A program made the translations under genes and the position numbers. Below are positions 24,510-32,347 of a DNA stretch of 64,000 nt, in pieces. The notes below the pieces were generated by a model that was not told the origin of the DNA, did not search any database, and worked only from the letters and a program-made list of their open reading frames with translations. Positions within the stretch are counted from its first letter, which is position 1, and every line of letters starts with the position of its first letter. The stretch comes from a virus. Location of the stretch: the IMG/VR virus record IMGVR_UViG_3300005529_000010, positions 1-64,000 of that record. One strand, 5' to 3'.

Positions 24510-26746
24510 CCGCGATAATTCCAGGCCACGTCGGTCATCATCACCGACACGAGCGACATGTCAGCCGCGTAGGTCTCAATCGTGACGCCGGTCAGCTCGC
24601 CCTGCTGACCGATCGCCTGCGGCTGGCTCACATAGGCGCCGGGAACCGGAACCGTCGGCGTGAGCGTGTAGACCTGCGTCGTGTCGCCGGTCTGATCGTC
24701 GACCGCGTCGATCGTCACGCTGATTTCCGGCGCCAGGTTGTCGTAATACTGCGCGAGCGCCCAGAGCCGGCTCGCCGTCTTGTTCAGGTGATAGCCGCCG
24801 GGCTCCTCCCACAACTTCGATTGCACAATCTTTTTGAAGCCCGTGGACGGCCTCGCGAACAGCGGCCGGATGTTGATCCCGTCCGTGCCATAGGCGGTGA
24901 TGATCGAGTTCAGCTCCTGGTGCTGCACGAAGATCAGCGGGAAATCCTGGCTCGCCGCCCACCACCTTTTGCCGTCCCAGCACAGCAGCTTGTTCACCCG
25001 CACATTCGTTATCGGGTCGATGATCGGAAGCAGGAGGCACCAGATCTTGATGCCGAAATGGATGGCTTTGCAGGCTGACGGCGTGAAGCTGCCGAAGAAC
25101 GGCACCGAGCTATAGACGCCGTCGAGCTGGTCAGAGACCTTCGTCACCGCGCCGCCATACGAGACATGCACGCCGAACAGGTTGGCGAGCACGATATTGC
25201 GGCTGAACACGTCGATCGTGTCCGGCCAGGCGGTGCCGATCTCGGGGTCCGCGTTCTGGTTCGTGTAGGTCGTCGTCGCCAAGCCGCTGGCGTTGTTGAC
25301 CGTCGTGCTGACGCCGGAGATGTAATTGATCGAGCTGTCGGCGATCAGATAGAGAAAGCCGTTCGTCTGCAGCGGCTTCGTGAACGACACCCGCAGGAAG
25401 GAATCGAAGCTCTGCTGCACGCCCCCGCCGTCGGTGGCTGCGAAATCGGTCACGGACTCGGCGGCCGTGAACAGAAATTTGGGCCCGTCGGTGATCCACA
25501 CGCGCGAGACATAGGTCTCGATTGCGGTCCCCTTCACGCCAAACGGCATCAGGCTCACGGTCGCGTCAGCCGCGTTGTTGCCGCCCGAGATCTGCACCTC
25601 GGCCTGCGTATAGCCGTTGCCAGGATTCACGACATTGATCGCGGTGACCGCGCCGCCGGCGATCTGCGCGACCGCCGTCGCGCCCGTCCCGTCGCCGACG
25701 ATCGTCACGATCGGCGTCGAGGTGTAGCCGGAACCGCCGTCGCTGACGGCGATCGAGGCGATACCGCCGAACGCGATCTCGGTGTAGCCGGCGAACCCGG
25801 AGCCGTGCGGTGTCGCCGGATCGTTGAGCGAAATGGCCGGCGGCGAGGTGAAGCCATGCCCGGGGTTGATGATCGTGAACCCCGTCACCGTGCCGTTCTG
25901 CGCGTTGATGGAGGCCGAAAAGCCCGTACCGCCGCCACCGCCGGTGAGCACGATTGTCGTCTGCGCGGTGTAGCCGGCGCCGCCGTTCGTGACGACGACT
26001 CCGGAAATCCCGGCCGTCGTGTCGATCGTCGCCGTCGCTTTGGCGCTGTTGTCCGACCCGCCGCCCTGGATCGTCACGACCATGTCCTGGTCGGTCACCA
26101 GGTATCCGCTGCCCGGGTTGGTGACGTTGATCTCGCTGATCGCTCCGTTTTCGAGCGTCGCGGTGAATGTCGCGCCCGAGCCCGTGCCGCCGGCGACGGC
26201 GATTGTCGGTTGGCTCGTATAATTCTGTCCGGGATTCGTGACCGTCACGACCGGCCCGAGCGTGCCGGCGGTGAAAACATTCGTGCCGTCCCACAGCCAA
26301 TATCCATTTGGCTGGTCGGCAACGAACAGCAAATATTTCGAGCCCCACTGGCTCAAACCCCATTCGCCCACCGCCGGGTTCTGGATCGCGCCGGCCGGCA
26401 GCACGTTCACCTCGACGTTCGTCTGCAGGTTGATCGCATCGATCGCGCCGTCGCTGCGCAGGACGACGCAATACGGGACCGAGCCGATGTTCCCAAAATC
26501 GAACGCGACGATCGTCAGCCCGTCTTCGATTTTGTAGACGCTGTCGCCCACACCCCACATGGCGCGGAGATTGTTCTTGCCGAACGGCATGAAGCCGTCG
26601 ATCCAAAAGCACTCTTTCTCGTCGACACCAGGGCGAGACGGCTTCGTGTTCATCCCTTCGAATGAATCGAAGCGGAGCGGTTCCGGGCCCGGCGGAACCC
26701 ACGGGCCCGATTGCTGGCCGGGAGCTTGCGGTGCGTCGAGCGGCAT
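24506..26746 (-). CDS. Tail stabilisation / tubular-B-like protein with inserted GxGYT repeats
   Basis: 746 residues. The two ends together resemble the beta-propeller-like stabilisation proteins of short tails (SFEGMNTKPSRPGVDEKE, LLFVADQPNGYWLWDG, then SRVWITDGPKFLFTAAES to the C-terminus). About residues 165-385 are a separate insert with six GxGYT-type units (NPGQNYT, NPGSGYL, NGGAGYT, NPGHGFT, DGGSGYT, NPGNGYT). The insert probably projects from the tail as a beta-rich appendage. Gene order next to two connector genes supports the tail role. Confidence 0.72.
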   Translation of the reverse strand: MPLDAPQAPGQQSGPWVPPGPEPLRFDSFEGMNTKPSRPGVDEKECFWIDGFMPFGKNNLRAMWGVGDSVYKIEDGLTIVAFDFGNIGSVPYCVVLRSDGAIDAINLQTNVEVNVLPAGAIQNPAVGEWGLSQWGSKYLLFVADQPNGYWLWDGTNVFTAGTLGPVVTVTNPGQNYTSQPTIAVAGGTGSGATFTATLENGAISEINVTNPGSGYLVTDQDMVVTIQGGGSDNSAKATATIDTTAGISGVVVTNGGAGYTAQTTIVLTGGGGGTGFSASINAQNGTVTGFTIINPGHGFTSPPAISLNDPATPHGSGFAGYTEIAFGGIASIAVSDGGSGYTSTPIVTIVGDGTGATAVAQIAGGAVTAINVVNPGNGYTQAEVQISGGNNAADATVSLMPFGVKGTAIETYVSRVWITDGPKFLFTAAESVTDFAATDGGGVQQSFDSFLRVSFTKPLQTNGFLYLIADSSINYISGVSTTVNNASGLATTTYTNQNADPEIGTAWPDTIDVFSRNIVLANLFGVHVSYGGAVTKVSDQLDGVYSSVPFFGSFTPSACKAIHFGIKIWCLLLPIIDPITNVRVNKLLCWDGKRWWAASQDFPLIFVQHQELNSIITAYGTDGINIRPLFARPSTGFKKIVQSKLWEEPGGYHLNKTASRLWALAQYYDNLAPEISVTIDAVDDQTGDTTQVYTLTPTVPVPGAYVSQPQAIGQQGELTGVTIETYAADMSLVSVMMTDVAWNYRG

Positions 26747-26759
26747 CGTTCAGCCCGCC

Positions 26760-27722
26760 CTAGAACCGACCGTAGGGGTTCGACCACCTTCCGGGGCGGG
26801 CGTAGGCGCCATATCGGGTCATGAAGCGATCGAACTCGCTCGACATGAAGCGCGCCGAGTTGAAGTTCTGCAGGTCCATGAAGGCGAAATAGGCCGCCAT
26901 ATACGGCACGCCGTCGGTCCACGGCCGGGGCAGCGCCTCGTAATCCTGGTCGCGGATCAGGTCACTCGGCAGGCACAGACAGTCCCATTCCATCTGATAG
27001 GGCTGCGAGGCGATCGGGTAGAAATAGATCGAGCCGTCGGTGCCTTGCCCATATTGAGCGCAGATCGTCGGGACATACTGATATTGGAACGGATACTGCC
27101 GAATATAGGCTTGATAAGTCGAAAAGCTGTATTGCGGCAGGCTGTAGCGGTAATTCGCGTAGATAATACTTACCGACAGCACTGCGAATATTGCATCGAC
27201 GCCTGGCCACATCGACGTGTCGACCCCGGCGAACGGGTACACCTCCTGCCCCTCTTGCTGGAGGTTCATGAAGCTGAGATTGGGCGACAGGATCGCGCCG
27301 TTCCCCGTGGGATCGACGATCGACACGTTGGGCTGGAAATAGCCGGCGCCGCCGTAGGTCAGGTTGACGCTCGTGATCGATCCGCCGCCGAGGCTGCAAA
27401 TCGCGGTGGCCTGCTTGCCGTTCGGGTTCGGCTGTGCGCCGGACGGAAAGTCGGGCGGCGTGATCAGCACCGACGGAGCTGTGTATCCCGAGCCGCCGGC
27501 GGTGACGTCGATCGATTTGATCGAGCCGGTGATCGGCGTCAGGCGGCGCAGGCATTGCGTCCGCATCGCGACCTCACGGCGCGAGCGGTTGACGTACTCG
27601 ATCAGATCGGCCGGATCGAGCATCTCCATCTTGCCGTCGTGCAGCAGGCGCTGCGTCTGCTTGAGATATTCGAACAGCGTGCCGCGCGTAGGTGCGGTAG
27701 CTGGGCCGGCGTACGAGATCAC
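26760..27722 (-). CDS. Head-tail connector protein B with GxGYT insert
   Basis: 320 residues. Helical start (LFEYLKQTQRLLHDGKM) and C-terminal half match the neighbouring 27719 gene: YGQGTDGSIYFYP, LCLPSDLI, EALPRPWTDGVPYMAAY. Residues about 70-130 are an added beta domain with two GxGY units (AGGSGYTAPSV, YGGAGYFQP). It probably forms a connector ring below the portal. Evidence of duplication followed by domain insertion. Confidence 0.68.
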   Translation of the reverse strand: MISYAGPATAPTRGTLFEYLKQTQRLLHDGKMEMLDPADLIEYVNRSRREVAMRTQCLRRLTPITGSIKSIDVTAGGSGYTAPSVLITPPDFPSGAQPNPNGKQATAICSLGGGSITSVNLTYGGAGYFQPNVSIVDPTGNGAILSPNLSFMNLQQEGQEVYPFAGVDTSMWPGVDAIFAVLSVSIIYANYRYSLPQYSFSTYQAYIRQYPFQYQYVPTICAQYGQGTDGSIYFYPIASQPYQMEWDCLCLPSDLIRDQDYEALPRPWTDGVPYMAAYFAFMDLQNFNSARFMSSEFDRFMTRYGAYARPGRWSNPYGRF

Positions 27723-28450
27723 GGTCCACCTCCGCCACCGCCGTTCGAGAGGCCGAGCTGGTTGTTCCGTACCGGGTTGCCGCTGTTTTCATAGATGAAC
27801 GGCAGCACGTCCGCGTTCGACATCTTGCGCGCGCGATTCTGGAATTCCTGATAGCGCTGGAACATCCGGTTCGCATCGTCCTGGCGCGCGGCGCTCTGGG
27901 CCGACAGCAGCGCGTAATAGGCCGCGAAGAACGGCACGCAATCGGTCCACGGGTACGGGATCGCTTCCGGCGTTGCGTCGTCGACCAGCGGGATTGGATA
28001 ACAGGCCGTGTCCATCAGCAGCGTTGTGTCGATGGCCGGCACCGGGTCGACATAGATTGTGCCGTCGGCGCCCTGGCCGTATTGCGACCATTCGGTGATC
28101 TCACCAGGCGCCGGCGCGGGATTGTTCAGCCGATAGAAGAAGAACCAGGAGTACGGGCGCGGCCGCAGCCAGATCATCCCGTTGCCGAGCGTCCAGCCCA
28201 TTTGCCGGATGTTGAAGATCCCCGCCACCTTGGGGTTGATCGCCTGCACGGCTGCATTGGGAAACGCGAAGCTGCGCGTTCCCGCCGGCAGCAGGTACGT
28301 CGCCTGGACCCGAATACACTCGCCATCGCCGGCGGTCTGCCCGCGCGCCGTGTTGATAAAATTCGTGAGGTCCGCCGTCTTGTAGAGCGACTCAGGGGCC
28401 GGCGGATTCTGTAGAAGCTCTCGGGTCGCCGTCAGATAAGCGTTGAGCAT
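27719..28450 (-). CDS. Head-tail connector protein A
   Basis: 243 residues, ATGA overlap with the next gene. Helical N-terminus (ATRELLQNPPAPESLY), central beta part, and the shared block YGQGADGTIYVDP, CYPIPL, EAIPYPWTDCVPFFAAYYALL. Size, position between coat and stabiliser genes and secondary structure resemble tail tubular A/gp4-type adaptors of podoviruses. The paralogue follows directly. Confidence 0.7.
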   Translation of the reverse strand: MLNAYLTATRELLQNPPAPESLYKTADLTNFINTARGQTAGDGECIRVQATYLLPAGTRSFAFPNAAVQAINPKVAGIFNIRQMGWTLGNGMIWLRPRPYSWFFFYRLNNPAPAPGEITEWSQYGQGADGTIYVDPVPAIDTTLLMDTACYPIPLVDDATPEAIPYPWTDCVPFFAAYYALLSAQSAARQDDANRMFQRYQEFQNRARKMSNADVLPFIYENSGNPVRNNQLGLSNGGGGGGP

Positions 28451-28499
28451 TCATCCCCCGGCGATCGGGGCGGGGACCAGCCCCGCCCCATCGGACGTA

Positions 28500-29591
28500 T
28501 TACGGGGCGGGCTGGAGGACGACCGTGTCGTTCACCGAGCCCAGGGTCAGCGTGACCGTGCCGCCGGTGCCAGCACCGACAACGAGCGCGGTCGGCGTGC
28601 CGGCGAACAAGCCACCGTCATAGATCGTGCCGAAGCCCGTGATCGAACCCGCCGACAGCGTTGCACCGATCGATGCCTTGCGCGGACGGTAGAGGTTGAA
28701 TTCGAACGCCGGATTGACCCACTGCGGCGTGCCGGCAGGCTGTCCGCCAACCGTCGTGATCTCGGCGGCCGAGCCGTATCCGGAGCCCGCACCGGTGACC
28801 ACCACGGACGTAACGGTGGTGAGCTGCACCGCGACGATCGACGCTGCGACCGTGCCGCCGCCCGCCGTCAGCGTGGGAAGCGAGGTCACGGGGCTGCCCG
28901 CGTTCGTGCAGAGCACGCCGGTAATCGAGCCCGCACCCACCAGGCCCAGCGTCACCGTCGGGTTGCTCGTGGGAGGAGACGGATCGTACGGGCTCGGCAA
29001 GATCAGCGCCGTCGGCGCCGTCGTGTAGCCCGCGCCGACATTGGTCAGCGACACACTGGACACCGTGCCGCCGGTCAGCAGCGCGACAGCAGTCGCGGGG
29101 ATGCCAGGGCTCGGCGGTGCCGGGATGAACACGAGCGGCTGCTGCGTGTAGGTGAGCCCGGCCGCGCCGGTCACCGTGACGACGGAGCACTGTCCGCCGA
29201 CGATCGGCTGCCAGGTCGAGTTACCGGCCGAAGCGGTCACCGTGGCCTTGGCCTGGGTGTAGCCCGAGCCGCCGGCGACGACGATCGCGCCGATCATGCA
29301 GCCCGTCAGGTTGGCGATGCGCGCGTTGAAGCCATCCGACTTCACGAACTGCATGCCGGTGCGCGCGCTCTCGTGGCCCCTCCACGTCCCGCTGATCGGG
29401 TCTTGGAACTGAACCATCGAGACGTTGCCGCTGCCGACGTACCAATCGCCGGCCGGAAGCGTTATCGCTTCGCCCGGCTCTAGCGTCAGCTCGTTGGTCG
29501 AGGTGTCGTACGGAGCGTTGTAAAGCTCGGACGGATAGAGATAGGTCGGGAGCGGAAGACCGTTGCCCGGGCCATTCAAGGGCTGTGGCAT
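28500..29591 (-). CDS. Virion surface/decoration protein with GxGYT repeats
   Basis: 363 residues. The N-terminal 110 residues form a possible base domain (EPGEAITLPAGDWYVG, MVQFQDPISGTWRG). The rest contains four repeats (AGGSGYTQAKATV, AAGLTYTQQPLV, NVGAGYTTAPTA, GAGSGYGSAAEI) and a beta-rich tip. Directly follows the coat gene, which suggests head decoration or a head fibre. Confidence 0.62.
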   Translation of the reverse strand: MPQPLNGPGNGLPLPTYLYPSELYNAPYDTSTNELTLEPGEAITLPAGDWYVGSGNVSMVQFQDPISGTWRGHESARTGMQFVKSDGFNARIANLTGCMIGAIVVAGGSGYTQAKATVTASAGNSTWQPIVGGQCSVVTVTGAAGLTYTQQPLVFIPAPPSPGIPATAVALLTGGTVSSVSLTNVGAGYTTAPTALILPSPYDPSPPTSNPTVTLGLVGAGSITGVLCTNAGSPVTSLPTLTAGGGTVAASIVAVQLTTVTSVVVTGAGSGYGSAAEITTVGGQPAGTPQWVNPAFEFNLYRPRKASIGATLSAGSITGFGTIYDGGLFAGTPTALVVGAGTGGTVTLTLGSVNDTVVLQPAP

Positions 29592-29604
29592 TTGTCAGTC
29601 CTCC

Positions 29605-30648
29605 TTACCAGGCGCTTCCGCCGATGTTGTACACCCACGCTCCAGAGTTCGACTTGGCGCAGACCAAGTTGTACCCAAGAACGACGATCCCCTGCTGGCC
29701 GATCTGGCCAAGAGGAACCAGAGAATAGAAGCCCGAGAAATCGAGATTCGCGTCCTCCGATATGTACATGTTGAAGTATTTGAGGTTCGGGACGAACATC
29801 GAGCCCTTTGGCACGAAGTGATCCGCGAAGATCGGCACGCCCGAGACATTGAGGTTCGGGAAGCTCGACCGCGCCGGCGTTGAAATCTCGTACTGATTGC
29901 CGGGCCTGACGAACTGCTGCTCGGTCCCGATGAAGTCGGCGTTGAGCGTGGCGTGATCGGCCGGGTTCATGACCCCGAAGGTCGGCGCCTCGCCACCGGC
30001 GTTGTCGGTGATGTATTCCAGGACCGCCGCCATGGCCTTGCGGTTGAAGCCCAGCGTGTTCACCGAATAGGTGGAGAACTGGGTGGCCATGTTGATGTAC
30101 TGGCCCTGGAAAGCCGAATTGCCGGGCGCGTTGCGGTTGATGCCGCCGTAGGTCGGAACGTTCGTGCCGTTGTCGAACGCCTCGACGAAACCCTGCGGCA
30201 ATTGCAAATTGTTCGAATTGTTCGTGAACATCAGCCGCGCCATGTTCTGGCGGGTGACGGCGTAGGCGTCGTTCATGCGGGCCTTAAGCAGCGAGATCTC
30301 TCGCTCCGTGGCCTGGATGACCGTTTCGCCGAACGGCAGCGGGATCGGCACGACCCAATAGGCTGTCGCCCATTGCCCGTTCTGTATGCCCGGCGTGATG
30401 ACTGGCGAGTTGAACCCGCCGCCATAGCCGGTGAACTGGCCCTGCACCATCGACTGTCCCTGCATCGGGATCGTGATCTGGTTGAGGCCGCCGGCGGAAC
30501 GCTGTGCGTTGCCAAGCAAATAGAAGAGGGTCGCCGAAGCGAAATAGATTTGGACGAACAGCTTGGGCACGAACGCGCGGCGTGTGACCGCCGTCAATTC
30601 GTTGTACAGCCCGCCGGTCGGAACTGCGCCAATACCTGGTAGCGGCAT
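29605..30648 (-). CDS. Major capsid protein candidate
   Basis: 347 residues, good GGGAG ribosome site. It follows the scaffold-like gene and precedes decoration and connector genes, the usual place of the coat gene. Mixed alpha/beta with features such as TIPMQGQSMVQGQFTGYGGG and the C-terminal ILVF-rich strand GQQGIVVLGYNLVCAKSN. No sequence motif is diagnostic by eye, so the fold (HK97-like) is assumed from context. Confidence 0.75.
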   Translation of the reverse strand: MPLPGIGAVPTGGLYNELTAVTRRAFVPKLFVQIYFASATLFYLLGNAQRSAGGLNQITIPMQGQSMVQGQFTGYGGGFNSPVITPGIQNGQWATAYWVVPIPLPFGETVIQATEREISLLKARMNDAYAVTRQNMARLMFTNNSNNLQLPQGFVEAFDNGTNVPTYGGINRNAPGNSAFQGQYINMATQFSTYSVNTLGFNRKAMAAVLEYITDNAGGEAPTFGVMNPADHATLNADFIGTEQQFVRPGNQYEISTPARSSFPNLNVSGVPIFADHFVPKGSMFVPNLKYFNMYISEDANLDFSGFYSLVPLGQIGQQGIVVLGYNLVCAKSNSGAWVYNIGGSAW

Positions 30649-30661
30649 CTCGTGATCTCCC

Positions 30662-31252
30662 TTACTTACGGACGCCGCCGCGCAGCTCGGTCAGAGTGCC
30701 GTCGATCATGCGGCGAAGCGCGATTTCGTCTTCGCCCCGCGTGTCCAAGAGCTTCTTGAATTGCTCGTCGTCCCGCGACGTCGGCTCGAACAGATTCCAG
30801 CTCCCGTACCCGTTGGTCGGGGCGCTGACATCGGTCGGCGGATGACGTTTGCGGAACAGAGCCTCGGCCGCTTCGAGATCCGGAATGCCGCGCTCTTCGG
30901 CGAGCTTCTCGATCTCGGCAATGCCTTCGTCGGTGTAGCCCTCGGCCCGAAGTCCGGCCTTCTGCTTCTCCCAACTGTTGGCGAAAGCGTCGCGGCGGGA
31001 TTGCGCCTCGCGCTCGGCCTTCTCGTCGGCGATCTGCTTTTCGAGGGCTAGACGCGCCTCGCGTTCCTTCGCGATCTCGTCGCGAATCTCCGCCTTGGCG
31101 TCTGTCAGTGGCGTGGCCGCGTTCGGGTCGATTTCCCGGATTGCAGCTTCGAGCTTCTCGCGCGATTTCGGATTGCGCAGGAGATTTCCATACAGCTCCC
31201 GCAGCTTTACATTCGCGACAAATTCGCTCTCTTCGATCTCGCGCGTCGCCAT
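30662..31252 (-). CDS. Scaffold-like coiled-coil protein
   Basis: 196 residues, 13 bp before the coat gene. Highly charged long helix (about 45-115, DAKAEIRDEIAKEREARL) followed by a helical hairpin and a short C-terminal basic tail (LTELRGGVRK), the usual look of capsid scaffolding proteins, which bind coat through the C-terminus. Confidence 0.7.
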   Translation of the reverse strand: MATREIEESEFVANVKLRELYGNLLRNPKSREKLEAAIREIDPNAATPLTDAKAEIRDEIAKEREARLALEKQIADEKAEREAQSRRDAFANSWEKQKAGLRAEGYTDEGIAEIEKLAEERGIPDLEAAEALFRKRHPPTDVSAPTNGYGSWNLFEPTSRDDEQFKKLLDTRGEDEIALRRMIDGTLTELRGGVRK

Positions 31253-31255
31253 GGC

Positions 31256-31429
31256 TTAGGTCTTCGAGCCGGCGTTGGGGACGTGCTGGATCGACAGGTC
31301 GGGGCTTTTGCCCTGCGACGGAAGGTGATCCTTCCGGCCGCCGATCTCGTTCTCGTCCATGCGGACGCGGACGATCTGATCGTCCGACTTGGGCACCGTC
31401 TTGGTGCTGTCCTGGAAGATGTTAGCCAT
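31256..31429 (-). CDS. Small hydrophilic virion-block protein
   Basis: 57 residues from ATG 31429 with GAGGA 6 nt upstream. Hydrophilic (TVPKSDDQIVRVRMDENEIG), no predicted membrane part. Between a Pro-rich protein and the scaffold; probably a minor assembly factor. Confidence 0.55.
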   Translation of the reverse strand: MANIFQDSTKTVPKSDDQIVRVRMDENEIGGRKDHLPSQGKSPDLSIQHVPNAGSKT

Positions 31430-31438
31430 GTTGTGTCC

Positions 31439-31870
31439 TCACGCGGCGGTGGGCATCGGGCTCGGCGCGGGTCCACCGCCGCCGGCGCCTTGCTGCTGCG
31501 CCGCTCGCATTTGAGCGATCTGCGGACCGGCCGAGGCCGACCGCAGCATCATGTTTTGAAGCTGATTCTTTTCGGCCGCCGGGTTGAGCGTGCCGGGTGG
31601 CGCGTGCTTCGCCAGTCGGCCGATCGCCTGATGGACGTCTCGGCCGACTTCCGAAGCGGTCCCCACAAGGGGGAGCGCCCGCTCCAATATCTGGACCGCA
31701 AGAGCGACCTGCTTGATGCCGGCCATCTCCATGCCGCGATTTTGCGTCGGCTGCGTAGCCGGGGAGGAGCCCATAGGCGGCTGACCCGATTGCGCAGCGG
31801 CGCCGGGGGGCGAACCACCCGGAGTCGCGGCCGGAGGAGCACCGGCATTCATGGTCGCGCCGTCAGCCAT
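31439..31870 (-). CDS. Pro/Gln-rich assembly-block protein
   Basis: 143 residues. The first 45 residues are disordered Pro/Ala/Gly (AGAPPAATPGGSPPG); a helical middle (MAGIKQVALAVQILERALP) and a second disordered tail follow. It may bridge portal and scaffold. Unknown family. A 261-bp gap with no gene of its own lies upstream (31871-32131). Confidence 0.55.
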   Translation of the reverse strand: MADGATMNAGAPPAATPGGSPPGAAAQSGQPPMGSSPATQPTQNRGMEMAGIKQVALAVQILERALPLVGTASEVGRDVHQAIGRLAKHAPPGTLNPAAEKNQLQNMMLRSASAGPQIAQMRAAQQQGAGGGGPAPSPMPTAA

Positions 31871-32131
31871 CGGCTAACAGCGACCCTTTACGCTTTTTCA
31901 TCCGATATCGGAGCATGGGGTTAGCGGTGCTTCCGACCGCGCCGACGATAGCGTACGTCCATGACGTGCCTCCGTGGGTTAAGGGTTGCGCAACGACCCG
32001 GGAACTCCTCGTTTCAACCGCCACCGGTCGGGCACACCCGAACCCGGAAGCAAATTGCCTGGGTCGTCTGCAATATTTACGGAGTGGCGTTATTGCCGAA
32101 GCTGGCGAAAGGTTGTAATTGACGCGTCGAG

Positions 32132-32347
32132 ATGACTTACGCTGTTCATCACTCGACAGTGGCGGCGAAGAAAGAAATCAAATGGATTTCGCCGAAGCGC
32201 GCCGCGACCATTCTCGGTAAAACGGTCGAGTGGCTGATGCGGGCCCGAAAAAAAGGGAGCGGCCCGCCCTATTACAATTCCGGTGGTCGCATTCAGTACG
32301 ATGAAGACGAAGTGATCGCGTTTCGGGATTCGTGGCGCCGCGAATGA
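32132..32347 (+). CDS. Helix-turn-helix (excisionase/MerR-like) protein on the opposite strand
   Basis: 71 residues. WISPKRAATILGKTVEWLMR and QYDEDEVIAFRDS match the HTH_17 layout of Xis-type DNA-binding proteins: HTH, a wing (GPPYYNSGGRIQY) and a short helix. It is the only plus-strand gene between 17 and 50 kb, ends one base before the portal stop and faces the portal gene. Upstream 261 bp may hold its promoter, which I could not define. It could be an excisionase or a late regulator. Confidence 0.7.
   Translation: MTYAVHHSTVAAKKEIKWISPKRAATILGKTVEWLMRARKKGSGPPYYNSGGRIQYDEDEVIAFRDSWRRE

Noticed and set aside
31368-31386. 19-bp palindrome CGGACGATC-T-GATCGTCCG
   Set aside because: Half-sites match the operator but are 7 bp apart, not 3, and it lies fully within a coding frame with no promoter.
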